Positions 10,752 to 21,100 of a stretch of DNA of 36,367 bases are shown in pieces (positions within the stretch are counted from its first letter, which is position 1; every line of letters begins with the position of its first letter). A program made the position numbers and the translations under genes. This stretch comes from Cyclospora cayetanensis (lineage: Eukaryota; Apicomplexa; Conoidasida; Eucoccidiorida; Eimeriidae). The stretch covers positions 1-36,367 of the forward strand of contig NW_020312227.1 of NCBI RefSeq assembly GCF_002999335.1, written 5' to 3'. The notes under the pieces are model-generated. The model saw nothing but the letters and a program-made list of their open reading frames with translations. It did no database searches and had not been told where the DNA came from.

Positions 10752-11980
10752 TTACTTGGATTTATCGTAGTGGAAAGCGACGTATATAACACCAGCCTTC
10801 TCGGGATTGCCCCCCGAAGGGGCCCCCATGCCATCTGTCAGGGGGGCATGCCTCTCCGAGCCAGCGCCTCCAGAGAGACTTTCTTCGCCGTCCAGAGGAG
10901 CAGCCACGATGTCATTGGAGGGAAAAGCGATAAAGGCAGCTTCAAAGGTGTGCACACGCACTGCGTCTCGTACAGGAGGCATCTCAGGGACCTCCGCCTG
11001 CACCTGACCACACACCAACGCATGCACGTGGTTGCTTCTGCCGTCGCTCTTGCGGCTCTTGTATCCTCTTAGACGCCGCGCAAACACAAAGTCTCTGTCT
11101 TGCGCTGGCCAGGGAAGGCCGACACGCCAGTAAATGATCTCCTCGTATTCCGAGCCTCCAATGGGATACACCTCGGAAGGAACGCCTTTACAGCTGCCCT
11201 TCGAAGACCCCCCTGCGACGCGCGGAGAAGGCATGCAGCACGAAGGACTGCCCCCCCGCAGCCTCCCAGCGAATTTCTCGCCTCCTCCTCCTTCTGCTCC
11301 TGGGGAACCCCGGATACCACTGCTACGACTACTGCTGCTGCTGCTGCTGCCACTCCTACTGCTGCTGCTGCTGCTGCTCGTGCTGTCGAGGACGGCGGGA
11401 GCTGCTCCCGGAGAGGAGGCCGTCCTATACAGCTGCAGCAGCTCTATGGCCTTTACAGTTGAATCCCATGAGAGCCGAAAGGGCAGCGCGTTGAGTGTCG
11501 TGATATACGCGGCAGCGGATACATCACGAATGTGCCCCTTCACAGCGTACTCATAGTCTGTCCCCCCTGCAACAGGAAGCGCAAGGTGCAGCCGCCAGCG
11601 GATGTTGTGCAGGCAAGCGCAGCGGTGGCATAGAAGAAGCACGTGGGAGGAGCGAGCGAGCGAGCACTGTACGGCGCTGAGAGGCCCCGTAAAAAGCAAG
11701 GAAAGGTCTCTTCAAAGATACCAGACGATTTGGCAGCAGCAGCAACTCTGCTCTCTAAGAAGCGCGTCTTGCTGCAAGCTCAGCCAGACCTTGACGGAGT
11801 CTTCTGTACGCTGTGCATTCTTGACTCTTGGCGAGGATTTCCCACCCGCCAGGAGGTGCCTCTGGGGGCCCCTCTTTCAGTTCCTCGGCTCGGTGAAGCA
11901 AATCCAGCAGCAGCGCGTCGGATATGATGGGCTGCTTCTGGTGCGGCAGTTCTTGCTGCATCAACGCGTGCCGCTGCTGC

Positions 11981-12019
<39 letters not shown>

Positions 12020-12237
12020 CCTTCGAGCTGCGGCTTCTGCTGCTGCAGCTGCAAGGGCACTGCCGGGGGGCCCTCGGCGTTCTGCAGATGGAAGGCGGCG
12101 TAAAGAGAGGCATTGTCTGCGGCTGCTCTTTCTGCAGTCTCTGCAGCGAAACTTGGAAAACGCAGCAGCGACAGCAGCAACAGCGCGAGCAGGCCAGCAC
12201 TCCCTCTGTGAGTGCAGCAGCAGCAGCAAGGCACCAT
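10752..12237 (-). CDS. START-domain lipid-transfer protein with signal peptide
   Basis: Two exons, 12237-11790 and 11566-10752, join in phase 1 and restore one continuous START fold (StAR-related lipid transfer; PCTP/STARD-like) across the junction: WEILAKSQECTAYRR, then GTDYEYAVKG, then LSWDSTVKAIELL. After an insertion it continues with GSEYEEIIYWRVG and WPAQDRDFVFARR, and then YVAFHYDK near the end. START domains carry phospholipid, sterol or ceramide in a hydrophobic pocket; the ligand here cannot be read from sequence. The ATG at 12237 gives a Cys-rich start and a strong hydrophobic core (GLLALLLLSLLRF), consistent with a signal peptide and secretion or an endomembrane site. Poly-Gln lies before the domain, and a Ser-rich block of roughly 60-70 residues splits it. 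The final stop overlaps a donor (TCCAA|GTAAGG at 10756). The expected C-terminal START helix is missing, so a further exon is likely. Confidence 0.8.
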
Positions 12238-12332
12238 CGCTGTCGGAGGTACCAACGCTGTTAAAAGGCCCCTCCCCGCCTCCTGCACATGCGAGAAGGA
12301 TTTGCTCCCCAGAGCTCCTTCACGAGGCTGTG

Positions 12333-12920
12333 TTACTGCGGCTGCGCTGCTGCCCCCGCTGCCGCTTCTGCTGCGGCAGTTTCTGCGATGCACATTCGGG
12401 GGGCAGGAGTGGTGGCAGTCGTGGTCGTGGTGGGGTCGTGTTTCTGGCCTTTAGCGCTCTGTGTGTGAATCTGCAGCAGCAGCAGCTGTTGCTGCAGCTG
12501 CTGCAGCGTGTGCTTCCAAGGCCGCCTCGCCGCCTCTAACGTCGGGGTGTACGCAGAAGAAGCGCCTCCGAGAGAGAGACGTCTTTTACTGTCACGCACA
12601 ATCAGAGGGACAGAGTGGAGGTTGCTGGCTGCGTGCGCTGCCTGTCGTTTTTCTTCGCAGACAGTGCGGCTTCGCATGCAGGCTGGCGAGGAGCCGTCGC
12701 TGGTCCGGAGAAACTGCACCACAGCCTTCTTGCGCTGAGAAGGCGTGGCGCTAAAGCTTGTGGAAGGCGGACGGGGAGAAAGTCGACGGGAGGAGTGCGA
12801 TCTTCGAAGCCAGGAAGAGGGGGGCAGGGGGCAGGGGGGAGGAGGGTGTGGGGCCCCTCCGCTGAGCTCGCTCCCCTTCGAACGCAACAAAAAGTCGTTT
12901 CGCACTCCGCCAAATTGCAT
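12333..12920 (-). CDS. Uncertain minus-strand open frame in divergent spacer
   Basis: An open minus-strand frame of 195 codons lies between the divergent START and NSUN genes. Part of it (VVQFLRTSDGSSPACMRSR and SNLHSVPLIVRDSKRRLS) has a protein-like composition. The rest is Pro-, Gln-, Thr- and Ala-rich. It ends at a stop that overlaps a weak donor (CCGCA|GTAACA), so it could be a 5' exon of the START gene encoding an N-terminal extension. It could equally be a chance frame in GC-rich leader DNA. No domain is recognised. Confidence 0.22.
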   Translation of the reverse strand: MQFGGVRNDFLLRSKGSELSGGAPHPPPPCPLPPSSWLRRSHSSRRLSPRPPSTSFSATPSQRKKAVVQFLRTSDGSSPACMRSRTVCEEKRQAAHAASNLHSVPLIVRDSKRRLSLGGASSAYTPTLEAARRPWKHTLQQLQQQLLLLQIHTQSAKGQKHDPTTTTTATTPAPRMCIAETAAAEAAAGAAAQPQ

Positions 12921-13368
12921 TGGACGCAGAATGAACTGCGTGAAAGAAGCTTGCAGCGCCTTGGGCTGTGATGCGGCAGCGCCTCCTCGGCAGAGCAGCT
13001 ACAGTTCCCGCAAGGGCCCTCAAGAAAGGACGGCTGCGGCTACGCCCTATATAAGCGTGCAGGAGTCACCCCCGCAGCGGCACTTCTTTGGAAGATTTGA
13101 GGCATTTTCCGTCCTTTTAGCCTTTTGCGGGAAGATCTTCGCGTGCTCGCACCCGCGCAGACATAGCAGACACCCCCAGGAGCAGCTTCCGCCGGAAGGG
13201 AGCGAGGCATCCTTTGCGAGCGACTGCAGTTTCGGTGCCCTTAGTCCTATCTTCCTCTTTTCGGTGTTACCGTATTGTATTTTTTGGAAATTCGGGAGTC
13301 GTACAGACCGTGCCAACTGTCTCGAAGGCGCAGAGATCTCTCTTCACCTCCCCCCGCCTCCCTCCTAG

Positions 13369-16300
13369 AGGAATCGCGACTGCAGCAGCAGAAGCAGGGA
13401 TTCCCTCCAGCTGCACAGGCTGGCTGCGGCTTGTTTTGCCGCAGCTTCTGTCACAGCTCGGGGTGTCTGCTTTGCTATTAGACCCCGCCGAGACATGCAG
13501 CAGCAGCAGCACCGGTTATCGGCGCGAAAGGAGCAGCAGCAGCAACAGCGGCAGCAGCAACAGCGGCAGCAGCTGCAGCGCACTGAGTGACAGAATGGGC
13601 GACAAGAGCAACGCGTGCAGCAGCAGCAACAACAACAGCTCGCCGTCTTCCGGTGCTGCTGCCGCTACGAAGGTTCGAGGGCAGCGACTCTGCACAAACC
13701 TTCCGCCGACTCTGGCAGCCCTCTTAGCTCAATGGCGGGGGGAGACTCCTGCGCTGCAGCAAGAACGCCTGCAGCAGCTGCTACAGCATCAGCAGCAATT
13801 GCCGCGATACTTTTGGTGTCCTTTCCCCCCGCCAGCCCTCAACCGACGGGGTGAAGGCTCTGTAGCGCAACAAAAAGCCGCTGCCCTCTGCAGCTGCACG
13901 CACAGCACCCCCAGCAACTGCTCCAGCAATGACAACAGCAACTGCTCCAGCAGTGACAACAGCAACTCCTCCAGCAAGATCAGCAACTCCTCCAGCAATG
14001 ACAACAGCAACTGCTCCAGCAATGACAACAGCAACTGCTCCAGCAATGACAACAGCAACTGCTCCAGCAGTGACAACAGCAACTCCTCCAGCAATGACAA
14101 CAGCAGCTGCTCCAGCAGTGACAACAGCAACCACCACTCCACTAGCCCCTCCTTTCACAACGTCACCGGCAACGATGCCGTTTGTGTCGCCTGCACGCTG
14201 AAATACGTAGATGCGCTCCGCCCCAAAGGTTTCTGCTCGCAGTTTTCCGCCTTCTCGTGTCCACTTCACTTGACAGAACTTGACTCTGCTGCCCATAGCC
14301 TTAGCAGCAGCAGTGCGGCGGCAAGTTATACGGAGGTTTATGCTCAGTACCTGCAGCGTGTATTGGGCCTGTTGCGTCAAGAAATGAAGCTGCAGAAGCC
14401 TCCCGAGCTGCAGCAGTGGCTGCCCAGCTGTTTGTTAGGTGCACCTGCGCTGCATCGGTTTAACAGCAGCGGCACTGGCGATAGTCCGTGTAAGGCGATG
14501 TGCAATTGCTGGCTGGAGACTCCGAGTTTTTTTCCTGCCGTTTTCTCTCTGCCTCCCGAAGCGCGATTCCCCAAGTCTCAGGTGTACAGACAGCAGCTGC
14601 TGCACCCCGTCGATGCTGCCTCTGTTGCTGTTGCTGCTGCACTTCGACCGGTTCCCAGCAACAGATGTCTGGACCTCTGCTGCGCTCCCGGCAACAAAAT
14701 GCTGCTGCTCGCTGCTGCCGTGTCTGCAGCGGCAGGTGCAGGTGCTGCAGCAGCAGCTACAGCTGCAGCACCTGCTGGAGCCAATACAGCGGCACCAGCA
14801 ACAACATGCTGCAACGGGGCAGTGGTAGGCGTCGATGTCAGCGCTTCTCGGATGGAGCTTTGCCGTCGCCTTCTCCGGAAGAATGGGTGCACTAACGGGC
14901 TTCTCGTCCTCTGCGATGGAAGGCGGTTTGGTAGCAACAGCTGCTGCCGTTGCGGCAAGAGCGAAGGGGAACTGTCTGTTTCAGAGACAGTAGCAGGAGC
15001 GAGCTTGGGGAACGGGAGTCTCGCCAGAAAGCAAGGACGTCTTGCCAGAAAAAAGGAACGCAAGCGACAGGAGGCTCAAGAAATACCACTTGTTGTTTTG
15101 CTGCAAGAGGACTCCAACACGGCAATCGAGGGCAGTTGCGGCAACAGCAGCAGAAATGCGAGAGTCAGGAAAATGCTTCCGACTGCGTCTGAGGAGGTTG
15201 CAGCACGGGATCAAGTTTCAATGAACGAAGGCATAACAAGTTGTGCAACAGCAGCTGCCCCTGCTGCAACAGCAGCAGCTGCCCCTGCTGCCACTCTTAC
15301 GAGCGGCGGCAGGGGGAGCTGCATCCGCATTTGCACGAGCAGTGATGCGGTGCAGGAAGATGCAGGTCTGCTCCCTGATGTTGGTGCCTCGAGCAGCAAC
15401 ATCCTTAGCGGCTTCCCTATGGACAGCTCTCAAAGCGGTGAAGGGCGAGATGATTTCAGTCCTAACAGCAGAACGGATAGAAATAGAGCTTGCCACGGCA
15501 GCTGCCACGGCGAATGCAACTGCACGCTTCCAGAGCGGCTTTCAGAGTTCGATCGCGTGCTGCTGGATGTACAGTGTACTCACGACGCCAGCATAAGGCA
15601 CCTGTCGCGCTTCATGGAAGTGCTTTCTAAGGCTCCTCCTCCGCGAGAGCATCTGCAGCAGCAGCAACGCCAACAGGAGGAATTCATCACGCAAGCACAC
15701 CACCACAAGCAGCAGCAGCTGCTAGTGCAGCAGGCCCAACGGCAGTGTGCGCAACAGCCGAGCTTCAAGCAGACACACCGGGGGATGTCTGAAGAGCAGC
15801 AGCAGCCTCCACAACAACCGACAGAGCCACAGGTGCTGCTGCGTCGGGACTGTGAACAGCCACAGGCGCAGGAAGTGCAGCAACCCCACCAGCGCGAGAC
15901 AGAGCTAAGCGACAGCGATCTACGGCCGTTGAAGATTCCCCATTTGCAGGATCAGGAAAAGCAGCATGGCCCTTTGGCAGCCCCCGCGCGGCAGCGTGAA
16001 GGCTCTGAGGGAGATCTAGAGGAGGCCTCCCCCTCTAGAGAAATGTTAGCCGATTACGAAGGCCTAGTGTGTTTGCAACAAGAGCTGCTCAATAGGGCGT
16101 ACGAGCTGTTGGCTCCTGGAGGCCTCTTAGTGTATAGCAGCTGTAGCAGCGACTGTAGGCAGAATGAGGAAGCAGTGCTGCAGCTGCTGCGGCTGCGGAG
16201 GGGGGCCCTCTTCCCCCTACCGTGCAGGGGCCTTGCGTTCGCAGATACCTCGATAGATCAGGGTGCCTGTAGCCTCTCCAAGGAAGATCCAAAGGGTCTC

Positions 16301-16780
16301 GAGAGCGCCTCCCCGGAGCGGCACCCCCCGAAAGAAGAAGTGTCTTCCATTGACAAAACCAAAGCCGACGCTCCTCGAGAGGACCTTCATAAAGGCTCTC
16401 TTCATGAGCGGGGACCTCCACAGCCTCGCCACACTGCCGCTTTGCTTGGCGGTCCGACGAGGCAGGAGAGCACCCCCGCATCAGGAGCTAATGTTCTCCA
16501 AACCGAGCCTCTGATGTGCCCTGTCACGCGCAGCCCTTGCAGGGGCTTTGTAGATGCTTATGCGTTTATGGAAAGCCACACTATTTGGCCGGCACGGCCT
16601 TCCTTGCTGGAAACGATGCCGGATCTTCCGAGACACCCCAGTTGCTGGAGCAGCAGCGACAGCAGCAGCAACAGCAGTAGCAGGCTACCCAGGCCCAGCA
16701 GCTGCTATTTCCCTGCGGATGTCGGGCAGACCAGTGGCATTTTTCTGTGCTGCATAACGAAGCCCGTAATGAGCCCTTGA
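13369..16780 (+). CDS. NSUN-family RNA cytosine-5 methyltransferase
   Basis: This large open frame carries the NOL1/NOP2/Sun methyltransferase core. A conserved lead-in (VYRQQLLHPVDAASVAVAAA) is followed by SAM motif I LDLCCAPGNK (~14668-14697), then VVGVDVSASRMELCRRLLRK (~14821-14880), motif IV FDRVLLDVQCTHD (~15547-15585) and motif VI VYSSCSSDCRQNEE (~16131-16172). Family members use a Cys in motif VI for catalysis and one in motif IV for product release; both Cys are present. Motif IV reads DVQCTHD rather than the common DAPCSG, as in a known NSUN subgroup. The protein is far longer than the usual ~400-500 residues because of Ser/Asn, Ala, Gln and Glu insertions. The frame is open from 13121 but has no ATG before 13595. 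A strong polypyrimidine acceptor ends at 13368, so I start the exon there and assume an upstream ATG exon that I could not place. The substrate (tRNA or rRNA) is undetermined. Confidence 0.8.
13913..14125 (+). repeat. 24-bp tandem repeat inside NSUN gene
   Basis: Nine units of a 24-bp repeat beginning AGCAAC(T/C)(G/C)CTCCAGCA; the third copy is 21 bp (ends AAGATC). It encodes repeats of NSNCSSND in the NSUN frame. Unit length and the one shortened copy are multiples of 3, so the frame is preserved. Two other frames (one per strand at least) also stay open across it, as expected for stop-free units. Confidence 0.93.
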
Positions 16781-18147
16781 TCCTAGTTGTGTGGCTTGCA
16801 GTGTTGTTTTTAAGACACAATACATATGCTTTAATCGATTGGCTTTACTGCATTTGATAAGGGGTAATCCCTGCATGTATATGTGCTGCCAAGCTGCCAT
16901 TTCGTAGGGGGCAGCGGTTAGTTGCAAGAGTCGAGAATCTAGCTGGTGCCAGCTGCTTGGTTGATCGGTGCCGGGCCTAGCGGGCTGGCACACAAGCTAA
17001 TTGCTGGTAATGCAGGGACCTCATGTCCTATTGGTACTTTGTATTAATTCCACTGGAGGACGCACTTCAGGTGTAGAGGCACACCCCAATGATTTAAAAA
17101 CTTTGTTTGCCTGCGCAACTTCCAGGTCCGCAGCGCCTTCACACAAGGAGGCACTTCACAAGGAGCTGCGGCCACCCAGAATGCTTAACTGGAAAGGTAG
17201 CGATCAGAATAATCACACAATATATACGGGTAGGGAGGGACAGACTGAGGGGTGTGCATACATCTGAAGTGTGACAAGCTCAAAAGCCACGTGAAGCACG
17301 CGAGCCAGCAGAGGTGGCTGTCTATACACCTAAAAACGGCAATGCACGTTTTTAATAGCGCCGCTATCCGTTCGTTTTTCTAGTGGAAAGTGTGTCAGGC
17401 AATGTCCCGACAGGCAGCACAAAAATGAAAAGACTGAGGCGGCAACGACGCAGTTGCCTTGAGGGGCGCTCTAGCGAGAAAACCACAAACCAACGGCCAT
17501 AGGATGAAAATACAACAGATTACCGATAGCCGCCGCGATAAGCATTCAGTACTTGGAGCCGCTCTAGTCCCACATCACATGTAAGAAGTAGGCATACACA
17601 AAACAGCGCTTTTCCCTGTTCCTTATTACCTGAACTACGCGAGCAGTCAACGAAAAAGTTGGTTAATTCACATCGAGCCATCTGTGCAGTCCACTAAGAC
17701 CTTAAACAGACGCTTCTTATCATCAGCTGGACACCTTGTTGCACAGGGGCTCCAAATTCTGTTCTCTGCCCCCGAAGCACTATTGTTTCTCCTCCGCAGG
17801 TGCAATCAAGAGGTGTCAGCTTCTGCTAGAGTGTCCCTCCCTGTGTACAAGCACAAAAACATGGTTGCAGCGACCCAATAGCACGAAGCGAATCCACTGC
17901 GGCAGTCCCCGCTGCTGAGGCGTCTTCCCTCCTCTGCTATACATGCAACAGGGAACACCAGCAAAAAGTATGAGGCATTACTCTGCATGAGGCTGAATGG
18001 GGCATTTAGCGTAGATTAGTCATGCCCACGACACGCTGTCTGCCACGATAGCTCAACCGCTGTGAGAGTTGTGTGTCCATGTACTTGGCTATTTCCTTTT
18101 TTCCTTACCTAAAACTCTATACAGTGTGACGTTCATGTGGTGCTACA
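16781..18147. other. Intergenic space between convergent genes
   Basis: No supported gene. This is 3' flank shared by the NSUN gene (plus) and the acylated armadillo gene (minus). The sequence is less GC-rich than the exons, and the open frames are short (under ~90 codons) without domains. Confidence 0.5.
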
Positions 18148-21100
18148 CTAGGGTCGTTCCGCTTGCTCGAAGTGCACCTCTTGTGCCCCTCGCGCGCTTT
18201 TCTTAGCCTCCTCTTCTTTCGAATCAGCATCCTTTGATTCCTTGCAGGTCTCTTTTAGCCCTTCAGACTCCGCTTCGGCTACTGTCGCTGGAGGGGCGGG
18301 CTCAGCAGGCTTGGGAGGCTCCTGCAACCCTTCCTTTTGCTGTGGGGACTTTTCGGCTGTGACCACACCCGGCAAATTTGCTGGTGTAGGAGGCTTTTCG
18401 GCAGGACACTCCTGCCCCTCCGGGCTACTCTCCTTTTTGCCTTTTTGTTCAGCATCGGGTGCCTTCTCTGCTTGGGGTTCAGTCTCACCAAGAGCTGCAA
18501 TGTCCTCTGCACGCTTGGCTGCTGCCTCCTCTGCGGCCTCCGCTTCTTGCGCTCGCAGCAGCAGCATCTTAAGACCCTCAGCGAACTGTTGCAAAGTTGC
18601 CAACTTGGAATCTGTCGTGCTGGAGCTTGAGGACTCTCTGGGCAAATCCCCATGAGCCGTAAGTACTCTGTCGGTGAGTGCGAGGCCCCCGGCATGCCTG
18701 GTTGAGGGTCAGAAACAAAAGCATGGCAGCAGCTGACAAGTAGTATGACTGTTGCAAAAATACAGTCAGAAACCGGAACGGAGGGGGTAGGCAGAAAGGC
18801 TGTATGCAGCTCGGCGGCTTGCCGCTGCTACAGTGAAGGAAGGCACTTTGCCAATAAGGAAAAACGGGGGGTAAATGGAGGGCAGAGGCAAGTGTAGCGA
18901 ATATGTTCTTGTTTACGTAGCGCCTACCAGACACGTCTGGCTGCAACGGGACAGTAGCTGCAAGCGAGCCCAAGGGCGAAGAGCCCTTGGAAGAGAACGT
19001 CGATCCGCGACAGAGAGGCGTCTTCTAACAGCCAGCTGACGCACTTGGACCACGCCTGCGAAAGCACGACTACCCCTGAGAGCTAAAACTAGGGCTTCTG
19101 ACAAAGTTTGATGCACAGGTAAGGCTGGTAGACAGCTATGGTGCAGACCTTCATGCAACGGACACTGCTCTCCCACAAAAAGCCATGAATGGGTAGAGCT
19201 AGAATCCGCACATTTCTTCCGCCCACCTAATTCACACATCTGGTACGGCACTTCCCTATGCAGGTAGGTCAAATTCCTGTGGCTGAAGCGGTTGTGTGGC
19301 CAGAGAGGGAGTAGGTTCTAGAGTCGAATGTGCGCAGCGGGCACTGCACTTGCGTCAAGGGAGCATGCTTTTGTTTGCTCACCTCTGGCCTCTGGCGGCT
19401 GAAGAGTCTGCTGTTATTCGGCTGCTTCCGCTGGTAATTAGCGAGCACTGCAAGGCCGTTTTCAAGGACTAGAGGATCCCGCGGGTACAGCTCCATGCGA
19501 TCAAAGGCCACAGCCAGCAGCGACTTGGACTGCACGTATGCCTCAGTCACCGAAGGCACTGCTAGGGGAATGAATCGCAAGGCACCTAAGCCCCAGCACA
19601 CAAATCCGTTCTCCTGAAAAGGCGCCTCCTGAGAGGACAGAGCCTCCAGCGCTAGTTCCGGCACGCCAAGACTCGCCCACCGCTGCAACAAGCCATATTC
19701 ACACAAGGCGCGTTCACGCTGCTCACGCCGCGAGGAAGCTCTTTGCTTCCTACAAGCAGAAGCGTGGTTTTCTCCGCCATAGAGCACGGCGTAGTATACA
19801 GGTCTACATCAGCCACCCTATGAGCGGTTACGGCTTCTCTTCTGCCCAACAAACGCCGTCCCATCGCCCCCCTCCCCTCCCCAAGTCCTTCGTAGGACAG
19901 TTATATTGTAATCTGACTTCATCCTTACCTGCGCGAATTCATCCCCATCAAGGCTGGTGGCGAAGACCAGTCTCCAAACGAGCGTCATGAACTCAATAAG
20001 AAGTCTGAGCTCCCTAACCGCCGAGTCGTACTGTTCTTGGGATACCGCTACATCTGTGGCCGTGCCAAGCTTCTGCTGCAGTAGCAGGGGAAGCTGTTGC
20101 TGTAGCTTGCTGCAGGCTCGCTTGAGAGCAGCCATCTGGCCGTTGCTGCCGCCTTGGGCCTTTGTAGACGCTTCTGGCTGTGATGCGACGGATTGCTCCG
20201 GGGCTGCTGCAGCTGGTTTTAGTGCTGCTGCTGCTGCTTCTGCTTGTCCTGAGGCCTCCGCCGGCTCTGCAGCCTCCACGTGCGCTACTTCTGGTGCTTC
20301 TTCTTTTGATCCTGGTGTGTTGGGGGAAGCAGATTCAGCTGCACCGACGGCTGAAGCAGGCATGGGGGTGCTTACGGAGGGAGTGTTTTGGGGCACTGCA
20401 GGAACAGCTGCTTCGCAGGATTCTACAGAGCCTTCGACAGCTGCTGCTACCTGAACATTGGGTTGCTCCTGTGCAGCTTGAGCGGCGGATTCGTCCACGG
20501 GGACTGCTGTTGGGCTTGGCTCAGGAGTTTCTGGCTTCAAGGCGTCGGCCTGCTGCTCCACCTCTGGATGCACTTGCTGCTGAGACTGCTGAGGATGCTG
20601 TTGCTGCTCAGAGCCCATAGGGGTAGCTGCCACCGAGTGTGCCCCTTCTGGTTGTACATGCATCAGTGATATCTCCTTCAGCACTTTTTTTGCTTTTGCG
20701 AAGTATTTCTTTAGAATTTTGGCAGTTATGTCGATCCCCTGAGGCAAATACGTCAAAACACACGCACTCCCTCGTTCAGGAGGGTTCTTCAGGCGGCATC
20801 CAACGCTGCTGTAGCCCATCACACAAGATCAGGGTGCGGTGCCTATCCAGCACGGGAAGTTGCACAAGGGGTTTTAGGTACATTTTAGTACAGATGGGTC
20901 TGCAAGGGGTGCTGCAATGGTTTGGATTTTTGGAATTTTTGCTTCCTATGAGGAACATTACATGAATGCATAAGACTTGGATGTACCCCAAGTTGTTGAA
21001 GCCTCTCCGAGGCTTCCTTCGCCATGCAGAGATGCACAATGATGGCCAGAGATGAAACACACAGCTGCGTCTCTTCGGGGCAGCTGGTGAGAGGTCTCAA

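Noticed and set aside
13781..14380. Minus-strand frame with repeats of AVAVVIAG across the 24-bp array
   Set aside because: Generated by the tandem repeat; the plus strand has the methyltransferase frame on both sides.
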